The position numbers were made by a program, and so were the translations under genes. The notes under the pieces were generated by a model that did no database searches, was not told the DNA's origin, and was given only the letters and a program-made list of their open reading frames with translations. 64,000 nt of DNA from Hyperoodon ampullatus (lineage: Eukaryota; Chordata; Mammalia; Artiodactyla; Ziphiidae): the NCBI GenBank assembly GCA_949752795.1, contig OX457074.1, positions 33,155,980 to 33,219,979 of the forward strand. The letters run 5' to 3'. Positions 24,150 to 36,845 of this stretch are shown here, one piece after another. The first letter of the stretch is position 1. Each line of letters starts with the position of its first letter.

Positions 24150-24820
24150 CCCTGCTGTTTCCAAGACCTTAACATCTCTCAGAGCCCTACCCACCATCCC
24201 CCACTTGGAGTATCACGATGGCTGCCTGCTCTGGGCTTCACCCCTATGTGTTCTCCATACTCCTGCCAGGGAGATCGTTCTAAAGTTGGACACCATCATG
24301 GAGATGACTCTACAGCACAGATCCCTTCCATATCTCTCCAGTGCCTGCAGGTGATGGTCCAAACTGGGATACGATGCTTTCTGAGCCTTGCTTGGTCTAA
24401 CCCATGCCCACCCGTGCAGCCTCACCTCTGACCACCTGCCAAAGCACTATCTGCCTCATTCCTCACATGCACCCATGCCGTCTAGAATATTTCTCACTCA
24501 ACTCACATTTGCACAAAATACTTGCCCACTCTGCTCTTTTGCGGACCTCCTGCTGGTCCTTCAAGGATCTCCCATCCACCATGGTCTCCATGAAGCTTCT
24601 TCCAATTGTCTTGGAAAAACTGAGGTGGTCCTTCCTCAAGGCAACCACTGTGTTTGGCACCCCCATTACAGCAATTGCCAAGTTGTGTTTTGTTGTTTAC
24701 ACCTAGTGGCCAAACCCAACTTGTAATCAAAGCTATCTTCATATTCCCCGAACCTTGCACAGTGTTTAGCATTTATGAATGCCCAACAAATATTTTTAAA
24801 GGTAATTCATTTACAGAAAA
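24150..24820 (+). mobile_element. L2 LINE 3' region, sense
   Basis: TCTCCAGTGCCTGCAGGTG, CTGAGCCTTGCTTGGTCTAA, CAGCCTCACCTCTGACCACC, CCATGAAGCTTCTTCC, CAGTGTTTAGCATTTATGAA follow in L2 order. The overlapping frames on both strands are not genes. Confidence 0.6.
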
Positions 24821-25529
24821 AAAGGAGAGTAGTAAATAAGGAGATAGAAATGTTGGACGTGCCGCAGATAGAAGGGTAGATGTGGGGGGGGGGCGGTTTT
24901 CAATAACTGGGTAGAAATCTGAGACAGAGAAAAATACACTAAAACAGTGTTTGGATATTTTAAATAAAGGTTGGCTTGGATATACAAGGAGTAATGGTAA
25001 AATCGTTTTTTTCTCCATTCCTGAAGGTTTGGGGTCTGAGAGGTCAGAAATGTAACACTGTACTTTGCCTAAACAAAGCCTCCGTTTTGTCATCAGTGGG
25101 AGAGGAGGAAGATGCTGGGGGAGCTAACAATGGCTTTTTTTACACCCATATTTCTGGTCTCCAGCGAGTTGAGTTTGCCAGGGAGGGAAGCCCTGGGGCC
25201 AGACATCATGAATCACCTAGAGGAGCAGGGGTTACCCCAGGGGCAAAGATTATAGAGCTCCCCACCTTCAGACAGCTTTTGAATTTTATCTTGGAAATTC
25301 ATTCCTTCAAATATTTAAAAATATTCCCCAGGTACCTGCTGCATGCTCGACGGGGTGGGGGGCGGGTACCAGGCATCTGGAGACTACTAAAATACGGTCC
25401 GTGCTCTTACCAGATACAGTCTAGTGGAGAGATGTGAACATCGGGTGATAATCCCAGTAGAATTCAATAAGCCACCAAAGTGCTGTGGACACAGAGACAG
25501 AAGACGAACTACATTGGTTAGATCAGGAT

Positions 25530-26010
25530 CCAATGTATAGAATAGAAACCCTCAAAATAACAGTGGTTTCCACAGGATAGAAGTGTATTTCTCTTGCACA
25601 TAAAAACTGTCCAGAAGTGGGCAATTCAGAGCTGGTATGAGGCTCTCAGGCATCAGGAAACCAGGTTTTCGTCTCCTGCTCTACCATCGTCAAAGTGTGG
25701 CTTCCTCGTCCCCTGGTCCTCCGAGGCCGATGGAACGTCCGCCAGGGCATCTGCCCTCCAGGCAGCAAAGACGAGCCCCTCGCATCTCAGGCAGCTCTTT
25801 TAAGCAGCCTTCCTTCCAGAAAGTTCCATGCAGCATTCCTGTTCCTGTCTCAGTGGTCAGACCTTAGTCTCCTGGCCATACCTAACTGTGAGGGTGGCTG
25901 GAAATCGGCTTTTTTTCCTTTTCCGATCAGCAATGTTCCCAACTACTAGTTAGGGTTCTATTACCGAGGAAGGAAGCGGGAATGGATGTTAATTCGGTTA
26001 GCCTGCAGTT
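25530..26010 (+). repeat. Old interspersed repeat, family not named
   Basis: CAAAATAACAGTGGTTTCCA, GAAGTGTATTTCTCTTGCAC, AGAGCTGGTATGAGGCTCTC and GGCCATACCTAACTG recall a widespread old mammalian repeat whose name I cannot recover. The overlapping frames in three phases are shadows. Confidence 0.45.
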
Positions 26011-27086
26011 TTTGCCACACTAATCTCATTTTATGGGTTCTGGGGAGTCCTTTTGGATCGTAAAATTAATGTTGCTTAAGATTCTATGTGCCTGCCTCAT
26101 AAAGGAAGGAATGTGTGAGTTGTAGGTGTCAAGAGTGGGCTTTTGGAGGAGGTGGGAGGTGGCAGAGTGATGGAGATTAGAGTTAGGGATTTACAAACTG
26201 GTTTTGATGCATGAATTCTGATGCATACCCCTTCTCCCCTCTGAGACAGAGTGAAAGGCCCAGGAACATGGCAGATATGCCCCAGTCCCAGGGCAGAGCT
26301 CCCTGGGAAAGCTGAATGGGTGGTTGTAGCTTTGGTCAGGAGGCCACATGGACTCTAGGAATCTAGGGTCCATGCAGAGCGGACAGGACTGGACTTACCC
26401 AGGCTGGGATGCAGAGGGTTGGGAACAGGGAGACCCTGTGCATGGATGTACTCCACCTCCCCCATCAAACAAGACCCAGTGAATTTCACAGACTCCCCCA
26501 CATCAGATCATCAACCCCAGCTCCTGTGGAAATCACAGGTTGTAAACTGGAAGTTTCAATGATTCTTTGACCTCCGGGCTGAGGCTGAAATGTGGGGACA
26601 AAGGGAAAAATATTTTCCCTTCTTGTCAGCATCGAAGTGAGTAAGAGGGTGGATGGCATGAGGTGTAGTAGAAACGGCACTCGACCAGGATCTTACGCAG
26701 GTGATTGAATTGCTCTGAACTGAGTGTCCTCCATGATGGGTGATAGTCACTTCTGCTCTCCCCGCCTTGCATTTGTTGCGATGATCTTACTGTTATTTCC
26801 AGGTTTTTTTCTTGTTTCAAATTCATAAGAGAGAGAAGCTGATGGAAAAATATAGGAACATGAAGAAAATTCATGCAATGAATATTTAAATATTCAAACA
26901 ACAAATAAAGAAGTACAAACAACTGTAAAAAAATGGAAGCCCCAAGAATGAGGGCAGGAGAAACTAGAAATCACAGGGAAACACGAGGTAGATGGCTATG
27001 CCGGGGAGAACAAGGCAAGTTATGGTGTTGTTTAATAGCTAGCCTTTGTTTAATGGAGGTATGATTGACAGAAACAAATTAAAAAT

Positions 27087-27690
27087 TTTTCTTAATTTAA
27101 TTTTTTAAAATGGAAGTATAGCTGATTTACAATGTGCTAATCCCTGCTGAACAGCAAAGTGACTCAGTTATACACATATAGACACTCTTTTTTTATATTC
27201 TTTTGCATTATGGTTTATCACAGGATATTGAATATAGTTCCCTGTGCTCTACAGTAGGACCTTGTTTATCCATCCTATATATAATAGTTTGCATCTACTA
27301 ATCCCACACTCCCAGTCCTTTCCTCCTCCTTCCCCCTCCCCCTTGGCAACCACAAGTCTGTTCTCTAAGTCTGTGAGTCTGTTTCTGTTTTGTAGATAGG
27401 TTCATTTGTGCCATAATTTAGATTCCACATATAAGTGATATCATATGGTATTTGTCTTTCTCTTAGTATGATAATCTCAGTTGCATCCATGTTGCTGCAA
27501 ATGGCATTATTTTGTTCTTTTTTATGGCTGAGTAATGTTCCATCGCATTATGTATATGTACCACATCTTCTTTATTTAGGTTATTTCCATGTTTTGGCTA
27601 TTGTGAATAGTGCTGCTGTGAACATAGGGGTGCATGTGTCTTTTTGAATTATAATTTTGTCTGGGTATGACATAAGGAATTTTTAAGTTC
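27087..27690 (-). mobile_element. L1 3' end, antisense, longer copy
   Basis: It starts with TTTAAAATGGAAGTATAGCT, passes through CAGTAGGACCTTG and reaches the segment with GCTGAGTAATGTTCCATCGC and GGCTATTGTGAATAGTGCTG. This is about 600 bp of the L1 3' region, with no usable coding sequence. Confidence 0.87.
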
Positions 27691-27699
27691 TTACACATA

Positions 27700-28210
27700 C
27701 ATACATACCTACATACATATAGTATATTCATGAAACAATCACCACAGTCAAGGTAATGAACATATTCACCACCCACTAAAATTTCCTTGCCCCTCCCTCT
27801 CATTTCTCCCTGCCCCTACCCTGTCCCTGGGGAACTACTGATCTACTTTTTAATCACTATAGATTTGTTTGCATTATCTGAAATATTATACAAAGGGAAT
27901 CATACAGTATAGTTTGTAGTCTTTTTTCATCTGACATAACTATTTTAAGACACATCCATGTTGCTGCATGTAATAATAGTTCATTCCTTTGTATTGCTAA
28001 GTAGTATTCCGTCAGATGGATAGACCACATTTAGTTTATTCACCCACCCGTTGATGGGCATTTGGGTTGTTTTTGATTTGGGGGTATTAGAAATAAAGCT
28101 GTTATACACATTTAGGTATATGTTTTTGTATAAACATATGCTTCCATTGCTCTGGGATAAATACTTAGACACAGACTGGCTGGGCCATATGGTAAGTATA
28201 TGTTTAACTT
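27700..28210 (-). mobile_element. Old L1M 3' region, antisense
   Basis: Segments such as CATCCATGTTGCTGCATGTA, TTGATGGGCATTTGGGTTG and GGCTGGGCCATATGGTAAG keep the usual antisense order. It follows directly on the younger L1 at 27,087. Confidence 0.7.
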
Positions 28211-28613
28211 AAAAAAAAATTGTTCAGTTAGTATAGCAAATAATAGAAACATTCCCTCCATGTTACCGGGATGACAAAAAAAGCAAGGAGAAGCCAAAGA
28301 CTGAGAAATATTTTTAAATATTTGCTAGCTTTATTTAAAATGAGATACCATTGTTTTATTTTTCACTACACTTTTGCTATTTATTCATTAAATAATTGCC
28401 TTTATTTTGGTTTGACTTTAATTATGAGTGAGATTTAGCATCTTTTAAGTGGACTGACCATTTGTGTTTCTTTTTCTCTGAAATGCTTGTTTGTTACTAT
28501 TTGCCATTTTTCTATGGGATTGTTTGGCTTTTTGTTGTTGTTGATTTGTACGATCTGTTTAGTAATTAATATTTACATATATATTTCACATGATGTGCAG
28601 ATTTTTTTTTACC

Positions 28614-28620
<7 letters not shown>

Positions 28621-28650
<30 letters not shown>

Positions 28651-28840
28651 GGTACACGGGCCTCTCACTGCTGTGGCCTCTCCCGTTGCGGAGCGCAGGC
28701 TCCGGACGCGCAGGCCCAGCGGCCACGGCCCATGGGCCCAGCCGCTCCGCGGCACGCGGGATCCTCCCGGACCGGGGCACGAACCCGTGTCCCCTGCATC
28801 GGCAGGCGGGCTCCCAACCACTGCGCCACCAGGGAAGCCC
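28621..28840 (-). mobile_element. CHR-1-type SINE, antisense, young-looking
   Basis: A T run of about 30 bases precedes GCGGTACACGGGCCTCTCAC, and the element ends GCCACCAGGGAAGCCC. The long target-site duplication TTACCAGTTTTTT is intact and many CpGs are kept, both signs of recent insertion. Confidence 0.94.
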
Positions 28841-29769
28841 TTACCAGTTTTTTATTATGTTTTGTTGACATTTTTTTCACATAGGAGTTTTACATTTTTC
28901 CAGCAGGATTGTGAAGGGTGAGACGTGGAGATAAAGATTCCAGGTACTTTCCTTTGGCACTGATGGGCCACTGGGATGAGAGGAGGGTTCTGGACATTAG
29001 GAGAAAAGATTCAGGACCATCTGAGCTTGTTCAGAAAAGATTTATGGAAAGAGAGCAGGGCTGCCATTTGAGGAGGTAAAATAAAGGAGCTGAGCCAGAT
29101 GCTAGCTGGAATCTCTTCCAGTTTCAATATTATTTGCAGCTGGTGTGCATTGCCATCACCTTGCCATGCATCTGCTGCTGGGTTTCTTTCAATGGACAGA
29201 ATCTGGACAACCACCCTACCCCAGCCAGCCTTGAAGTTCAGGAAGTGTCACCCCATTTTCAACTTTCCATCAGTCAGCTCTTCTGCATGTTTCCCTTTAA
29301 TGGTCAAAATAGGCAGCGTGTGGGGAAGGGACAGGAAATTACACAAAACCCCTCAGATGATCCTTGCTGTCTGGGGTTGGCTGGGCGGCAGAAAGGCAAG
29401 ACCTCTTCTGCTTTGGAGCCTGATGGGTTTGGCCCTGATCCTTGCTCCGTCCCTTGCCAGCGGTGTGACCTCAGGTGGGCTCCTGAAACTCCGTGGGTGT
29501 CTATTTCTTCTTCCAAAGCATTTATTTCTCTGCCTCTCTCCTGGATTATTGTGAGTCTCAGTGAACAAATATGTACCTTTCCACCTATGTTATATTATCA
29601 TATAATAAAAATCCAATGATTACAAATGTGTGGTGCTTAATAAGTGCCTTGCATCTACTAGGTGCTTACTACATACTTGTTGATGAAAGGGGTACATGAC
29701 GTGGGAAAGGGACTATGGAGGGTTTTCAATGGTGCAGTATTTTGGAGGCTGACCTAGTACTATGTATTA

Positions 29770-30490
29770 GTAGCCTTAAACATACAAACCTTTTCATCCA
29801 GCAATTCTGGTTCTAGAAATATTTTTTTCTAAGAAAATAACTAAAGGATATATAAAGATATTTGGTACCACGTTGTTCATAATAGTGAAAAGAACTGATA
29901 ACATTCTACGTGCACAGTCATGGGAGGTGGGTTAAATAAAGCCTGGTTCTGTCCCAGTGGATTCATGTCTGCAAAGCCTCTGAGGAAGCATAAGGCTTGG
30001 TTTGCAGAACAGGCCTTGGTGCCGGCGATGAGGCCTGGCTCTGACGCCTGCCGGCTCTGCGGACTTTGGCGAGTTTACTTAAGCTCTCAAAGCATTAATT
30101 TTCCCCTTTGAGAGTGGTTTTAAGGATGCCAACCTCGCTGGGTCAGGAAAATCGGACAGGTGCTTGGGACGGCTGTTGGCAGGCTGCCAGGGTCCCAAAT
30201 GGCAGGCATGATCAAGTCACATGAAAAGATGGAATGCAGCCAGTGAAATCAGCTAAGCTGCAAGACCGTATGATTACTGTGTGTTTGTGTGTGTGTGTGT
30301 GTGTGTGAAAAATAAATACACATATAGAGGTAGAAAAATTCTGGAAGGATATATGCAAACTCGTTGATAGCGGTTATCTCAGAGGGCGTGTTGTGGGTGC
30401 TTTTTAGTTTCATCTTTCTGTTCATTTGCGTTTTCTGTTTTCTACAATGTACTATGATCATCTCTGCAATAAAAGCACATTCAAATTGTA
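29770..30490 (+). mobile_element. Old L1M 3' end, sense, interrupted
   Basis: CATCCAGCAATTCTGGTTCT and TTGTTCATAATAGTGAAAAG (29,800-29,940) resume at about 30,225 with ATGGAATGCAGCCAGTGAAA and CTGGAAGGATATATGCAAAC. The middle (29,945-30,220) is not L1-like. A GT repeat lies inside at about 30,280-30,307. Confidence 0.65.
30280..30307 (+). repeat. GT microsatellite
   Basis: A short GT run inside an old L1M 3' end. Confidence 0.9.
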
Positions 30491-30749
30491 CATATGGTGT
30501 CATTTCTGGGGTCTTTGGGAAAGGAGTTTTGTACTGTTTGGCATAGTTTGATGATCTGCCATAAAGGCAGATTACCTGATGGGCAGTTTTATGTAGTCTG
30601 AGCAAAGTTGATCTGCTAAGAGGCAGCGTCATCCTTTTTGGATGAACTTACATTATTTTCCCATCAAAGGACTTTGGCCGCTCACTCCTCGGGTGGGGCT
30701 GGGGATGCAGCATCCGAGTCACCATGGACAGTGCTGGCTGGCAGTTCAG

Positions 30750-30960
30750 TGACGACAATAATAACAGCTCACATTTTGTCTGCCAGGCACTGTCCCCATC
30801 ATAACAACCCTATTATACTATGATACTATTATTGCCTTTATGAGGTGGATTAAAAAATGAAGGCATAGAGAGGTTAAAAAAATGCCCACAGTCTCAAGGC
30901 TACTAAGTGTTATAAGCAGGAACTACTACATTCAAAGGCACTGCCTCCCAGCTAGAGGGT
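30750..30960 (-). mobile_element. MIR SINE, antisense
   Basis: ACAGCTCACATTTTGTCTGC, CAGGCACTGTCCCCATC and GCATAGAGAGGTTAAAAAA match. Confidence 0.7.
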
Positions 30961-32099
30961 CTGACAGTGAAGCATCTTGACAATCCCCCTGGGCAGCTTT
31001 GTTAGTCGATGGATCTTGTGCAATTTTCTTCATCCATAAAATGGCGATATTAACAGTGCTCCTTGGGATGAATCCACGAGCTAGTGCATAGAAAGCAGTG
31101 ATCACAGGGCCCGGATGAAGTCAGACTTGACGTCCTGTGTGTGTGGCTCCGTTTCCCACTAAGCTTTATGGCAGAATCCTCTGCAACAGGGCTCCGAGGG
31201 ACCACCCCCCATGAGCTAGAGCTGATGCAGCAGATTCTCGTATCTGCCATCTCTGGGCTAGCATTTCCTAGATGTTCTTACGATGTCATTTCAAACAATG
31301 AAAATGCAAGCTCTGGTTGAATACGGCTGTCTTTCCCCATTCCTGTGCTGAAGCAAACTCCTACCATAACCCTTGTGCTCTCTTGCCCTTCTCCTTCCCC
31401 AGGGACAGCTCAGATGTTAATAAGCATGGTGATCATGGTGATTTTCATTATTCTGATACCATCGATAAACCTGTTTTTTTTGGATTAAGGTGCACTGAAA
31501 ATTAACAAATGAATTTGTACGGTTTGTATTTGAGATGACTATTCATAATGTTATTTGTAGTTTTTATTTTGTCTGCTCTTTCTCAACTGCCATCTTGTCC
31601 TACATTTCATCATTACACTTTATTTTTTCTTGTGATGAGATACGGTATTATTAACTCCAGTCACCATGCACAGTGAATATGCAACATTTCAGTCTGCAAA
31701 TTCAACCTTGAAAAGAAGTTTGTTGATACTCTAAGGAAACAGAATTGTGATGTGGTGAGCTGTCACCTGATGGTCGTTCTTTGGCTCCACAATTCAGACT
31801 ATAAGGCACATGTGTTATCTGAGATCTACCTATCTGAGATTAAATCTATCTGAGATTAAACAACCATGTAGGACCCAGTGAGTCATGCCTCCTGACTCTG
31901 GGCCAAATGGGTGTAGCCACATGTTGTGTAAATATCAGCGTCACTCCTTTTCCTATTCTTCTAGCAAGCAGAATATTAAGGTTCATAAAAAGAAAATGAT
32001 ATATCAAAGTCCAGTGGAAATAAGTTATTACAAAAGCGAGAGGGTGGTATGCTCAGAAATGTCTAGAAACTCACAGCTGTGTGGATTTTTGCACTTTTT

Positions 32100-32476
32100 G
32101 CCGGTGATTTTGCGTTTAGAATGGCTTCCAAGAATAGCGCTGAGTTCCTGTCCAGTGATCCAAAGTGCAAGTAGGCTGTGATGGTCCCTTATGGAGGAAA
32201 CACACGTGTTAGGGAGGCTTTGTCGGGCACCTGTTGTAGTGCTGACGGCCGTGAGTTTAGTGAATCAACGATATATATTAAAGTGTCTTTAAACAGAAAC
32301 ACACATAAAACAAGGTTATGTGTCGATTGGTCGATGAAAATGTTGTCATCAAAGGCTCCCAGGAGCCTAGCCCTATATTTCCCCCAGGAGCAAAGGTTCA
32401 CGATTTGCTAATTCAGTGTTCTCGGTGACTTTATAAAACAGAAATGCCGTGAATAACAAAAATCTGCTGTACTCAT
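32100..32476 (+). mobile_element. Tigger-like (pogo/mariner) DNA-transposon remnant
   Basis: A decayed coding trace starts near 32,120 (ATGGCTTCCAAGAATAGCG) with stops after a few codons. Then ACATAAAACAAGGTTATGTG, GTTGTCATCAAAGGCTC, CCCCAGGAGCAAAGGTTCAC and AATAACAAAAATCTGCTGTA follow. The last segment resembles a terminal inverted repeat ending at TA. The family is suggested from memory of the consensus. Confidence 0.45.
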
Positions 32477-33468
32477 ATTGATTATATATTGATTATCTGT
32501 AACTCAAAATAACTAAACTTCAACTGCATTAATATATTTCATCATAGTGAAGACCCTCCAGCAGGATGGGAAAGTGACTCCTCAGGTCTAACGAACTCGA
32601 GGCCCCCTCCCTTGCAGGGTTGTGAGTCGTGTAAGGATATTTATTGTGAGCCCCGGGGGGAACACAGTGACTGAGGAAGGACAGCTATTCTGAAGATGGC
32701 GATGAAGACATTGTGAATCATTTCAGGTGGGTCAGGACGGACCCGTGGGATGATTTTCAGTGTAGGCATGAAACTCACAACCTGTTCCTACCCTCCCACT
32801 AATAAAAAGTTCAAACTTCATAAGAACTAAGTTATATGCGAAAGTCCAGTGGAAATGAATCATTAGAGGGGAAACATCCAAGAAGTATTCTGTACAAGGT
32901 AAGAAGATGAATTTACCACCTAGGAAGAGCCCAAGTATGTCTTATTGTGCTTTATTATTATTTTGCAAAGGCTTTGCTCGTACTGTTTCAGGTTTGACAG
33001 CTGAGAGTTGGTTCAATTCACCTGAAATCACTGTGCATCACTCAGAGATTTGGATTTGCTCCTTTGTATGGTACTTGGCTGGAATCCAGCCTTGAGACAA
33101 ACCATGGTTGATTTTCACAAAGAAGTAATGCTGCAGAATTTTATGTTTCTAGAACTATAGGAAAGCATAGATGAGGACTCCTTTCCTCTTGTTATTTGTT
33201 CAGATGAAGAAGTGAAGGCCCTCACTGAGTGAATGAGAAGCCCCAGGAAGCATAGAAGGATCTCATGCCTTCTATTCAAGGTTCTTAGGAGAGTTCATGG
33301 AGCAAATCCTATCTTCTTGGACAAAAGGAAAGCTAGGGCGTCCCCTCTAGAGTGGACACTAGGACACTAGGATGTGCCCCGTCCCTCTTGTCCACTCTGC
33401 CCAGTGGTGGTCAGCCCTTAAGGCATCTGCCCTCACTAATGTCCTGGTCGTCAAAAAGTGCATCATTA

Positions 33469-33768
33469 GGGACTTCCCTGGTGGTGCAGTGGTTAAGAAT
33501 CTACCTGCCAATGCAGGGGACAAAGTTTCAAGCCCTGGTCCGGGAAGATCCCACATGCCGCAGAGCAACTAAACCCGTGCACCACAACTACTGAGCCTGC
33601 GCTCTAGAGCCCGCGAGCTACAACTACTGAAGCCCGCACTCCTCGAGCCGGTGCTCCACAACAAGAGAAGTCACCGCAATGAGAAGCCCGCGCACTGCAA
33701 CGAAGAGTAGCCCCTGCTCGCTGCAACTACAGAAAGCCTGTGTGCAGCAATGAAGACCCAATGCTGCA

Positions 33769-33800
<32 letters not shown>

Positions 33801-33801
33801 C
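33469..33801 (+). mobile_element. Long CHR-2-type SINE
   Basis: It starts GGGACTTCCCTGGTGGTGCA and runs through the long CHR-2 body to a poly(A) and AAAAG tail. The duplications AAAGTGCATCATTA and AAAGTGCATCGTTA (one mismatch) flank it. Confidence 0.93.
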
Positions 33802-34209
33802 AAAGTGCATCGTTAATACGGCCAGCCCCCTTCTGAGTGTACATGATTAGCTCAAAATGAGACTAGAAATATGTGGATCAGTGCAAATCCCTCCAAGTTG
33901 GAAAAATCTTTCGAAGCACATCCTCCTAATCTTGGGCAGGCTCTTCCTCTGTGCCCTTGACCTAATTGAAATAGGTCCATTTACTGCTCACTAAGTGCCG
34001 GCTTCTGTTCTATAGGACTCCCCACTGTCCATCACTGGAGAATTTCTGTGATGGAGGCAGTGTGGTCGTGGCCACTGTAGAGCCGAGGAAAGCAAAGCAC
34101 AGAGCTGTGCTCACCTTACAGCTTATGGTCAAGGAGGCAATATTCCGACCTGGGCCGTCTTACCGTGTGGTGGATCTGACGTCCAGGTAACGCAGGTGGA
34201 CCTGGATTA

Positions 34210-34310
34210 ACATTTCAGCCCTGCCAGTTGACCTTCATCCAGCTACCTAACCACTTGGATCATCATTTCCCCCAGTTCTAAAGCAGGGATAATGCTACAT
34301 AGTGAGCAAG
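34210..34310 (+). mobile_element. MIR SINE fragment, sense
   Basis: CCTAACCACTTGGATCATCA and CTAAAGCAGGGATAATGCTA recall the MIR 3' half. Confidence 0.45.
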
Positions 34311-36063
34311 TTTTATTGTGTGTCTGTCATTAGAAAGATGCAACACAGTTTTAAGGTTATTTAGCTGTGAACCAAATGGCCACATACCTATTTCTGTGTG
34401 TCATGAGGGAACTGGGTGTAGGTGTCGGGTGAGGGAAGATGGAAAGATGTCTCTCTATGGCTCTATCTAAGTGCATTAACAAAAGATCCCACCCAGCTTT
34501 CTAGAGAGATCTAGAGCTTTTTAGAACAATAAATCCTCAACCATCAAATCAGCTCTTTTGAAAGCGGCACCTTTTCTTGAGGAGGTATTTGCTCTCCTCC
34601 TCCTTGGGTAGACCACGGTCCACGAATTCCTGGAATAGTTTCGCTGTAAAAGCCGAGATCCGGGACATCTACAATCGAGTCCCTGGACTCTTGTCTGTGC
34701 TCACTCCCACTGGCTGGAATTTTTTATGGGAGTTCAGACAAAGGCCATTTTGTGGTGACTCCCTCTGCCCCCTGCCCAGAACTGGCTTGGCTGGAATGCA
34801 TTAATTGCTGTGAACAAAAGGATGCCTGTGTCCTCTCTACCCCATGGCTGTGCATTGATTCTTTATGGTGCTGGTATCAAAACTGCCAGTGTTTCCTCTG
34901 GACGGTCTGCTCCCAGACACAGGACACAGCCGTGGGTCTCCTGTGCTCTTGGGGACGTGCTTGTGAGGCTGGGGAAGTGGGAAATGATGAGCTTCACTCA
35001 CCTAGCAGCCTGGTGGGAAGCACCTCCACTGGCCATAAGGTCCCCTTTGTCTGTTTGGGCCCATGTCCTGGGCACTAACTCTACAGGTCCAGCCCAGCAT
35101 GGGGAACAGTCAGCACCTTGCAAAGATATTCAGTCCACCTACTGGGTGTTGGCCTAAGAAGAAACCTGGTCCTACCCAGGGAGGCTTCTCTAAAGGAGAC
35201 AAAGGAATGACATGAGGGGGTGGGCTGAACACCTGTATGAAAGTTTCTTGAAAGAATAACAGCATGAAAAAATAAGATGGCACGCCATGAGCCAGTAAGG
35301 ATGGAGGACAGTTTTTGAAGATGCAGTGGGTGGGCAACCAGAATAGCAGAAGAGCCAAAGCATGGGACAATCCATTGAAAGGCTGCCATGAGATGTAGTG
35401 ATGTGAGGAAGCCCAGAGTCTCCAGACAGAAACACAGGCTCAGGTAGGAGACCCCTAGTCTTACTTTAGAGGTGTAGTTGGAAGCTGCCTTTGGAAGGTG
35501 AGTTGGGCTAGGCAACCCCCTTTTCCAACTCCTACTTCAAGAAGCAATGACTTCTGTCCACTGACTAGGATAGTGAGTATTTGGGGCTAAGAAGGAAGGA
35601 GGTGTCCCCAGAGGCTACTGAACCCAGGGAGGAGTGGAGACCTGCTCACACCCAGAAAACCCCTGCTCACAATCCCCTATAGTGAGGTCCACAGAATAAA
35701 CGGGTCTACAGGCAAAGAGAGAATCCCCCAAATGAAGGGAAGCGCAAGAATCACCGGCCTTTCCAGAAGATCAACCTCATGAAAGAGAACCACCAAGCTT
35801 AACAAGGGGGAAAATCATCCCCCTGCCAATAGTGAAAACAGAAAAATACTTTAAAATATAGATAATTATTATCTTATGATGGGCTAATTGGGAGGAATCA
35901 TCACAACATAATAATGACTGATGTTAAAAAAGAATCAAGTAGAAATTTTATAAATTCAAAATAAGATAATTTAAAAAATACTTCAATATATGGAATGAGT
36001 AACTAAATATAAAAAATAAATCTAGACACCAAATGGTCAAAGCAGGAAATTCTCCCTGATTTT

Positions 36064-36270
36064 GGGGGAGTTCCTGGGCGGTCCACTGGTTAGGACTTGG
36101 CGCTTTCACTGCTGTGGGCTGGATTCAGCCTCAAAAATTTATAGACTGTACTATTCTATTTATGAGGAAGGGTAGGGGGCAGGGATAGTCTGGGAGCTTG
36201 GGATTGACAGTACACACTGCTCTATTTCAAATAAAATGCCTTTCCATGAAAAAAAAATTAATTAAAAAAA
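36064..36270 (+). mobile_element. Chimeric retrotransposon: CHR SINE head joined to an L1-like tail
   Basis: The insert begins with the 5' part of a short CHR SINE (36,064 to about 36,130). It then switches to unrelated sequence that resembles the artiodactyl L1 3' UTR (GGGATTGACAGTACACACTG near 36,200) and ends with AATAAA-like signals and A-rich sequence. A single pair of perfect 18-base target-site duplications (36,046-36,063 and 36,271-36,288, GAAATTCTCCCTGATTTT) encloses the whole, so the two parts entered together. The L1 identity of the tail is likely, not certain. Confidence 0.75.
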
Positions 36271-36289
36271 GAAATTCTCCCTGATTTTT

Positions 36290-36835
36290 AAAAAATGTAG
36301 ATTAATTTTTTAAAAAATTGCAGTAAAATACACATAACATAAACTTTACCATTGTCACCATTTAAAAATGTACAGTTCAGTGCCATTAAGTACATTCACA
36401 TCATGTGTAACTGTCACCACCATCCATCCCTAGAACTCTTTTCATCTTGCAAGACTGAAACTCTGTCCGCATTAAACACTAACTTCCCATTCCTGCCCCC
36501 CTCCCCCGACCCAGGCCCTGGAAACCATCCTTCTACTGTCTGTCTCTATGAATTTGACTACACTAGGGACCTCATATAAGTGGAGTCCTACAGCATTTGT
36601 CCTTTTGTGACTGGCTGATTTCATTTAGCATCATGTCCTCAAGGGTCATCCATGAGGTAGCATGTGTCAGAATTTCCCTCTTACCTATGGCTGAATATTA
36701 TTCCATTGTAAGCATACACCACTTTCGCTTATCCATTCACTTATTGATGGACAATTGGGTTGCTTCCACCTTTTGGCTATTGTGAATAATGCCTCTATGT
36801 CCTGGATTTTTATACTATAGAACAAACAGATGAAA
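36290..36835 (-). mobile_element. Degenerate L1M, antisense
   Basis: Same family as 11,872: CAGTGCCATTAAGTACATTC, GACCTCATATAAGTGGAGTC, GGCTATTGTGAATAATGCC. It sits between the chimeric insert and the SINE at 36,846. Confidence 0.75.
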
Positions 36836-36845
36836 GAATGAAACA

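Larger units (their letters stand above)
22666..33468. other. Intergenic stretch without a supported gene (apart from repeats listed)
   Basis: 22,700-23,060, 23,390-24,140, 24,830-25,520, 26,010-27,080, 28,220-28,605, 28,845-29,765, 30,970-32,095 and 32,480-33,465 are mixed old sequence. 25,280-25,440 recalls the same old element as 46,605. A 16-base duplicated phrase CTATCTGAGATTAAA lies near 31,830-31,860. No gene is seen. Confidence 0.55.
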
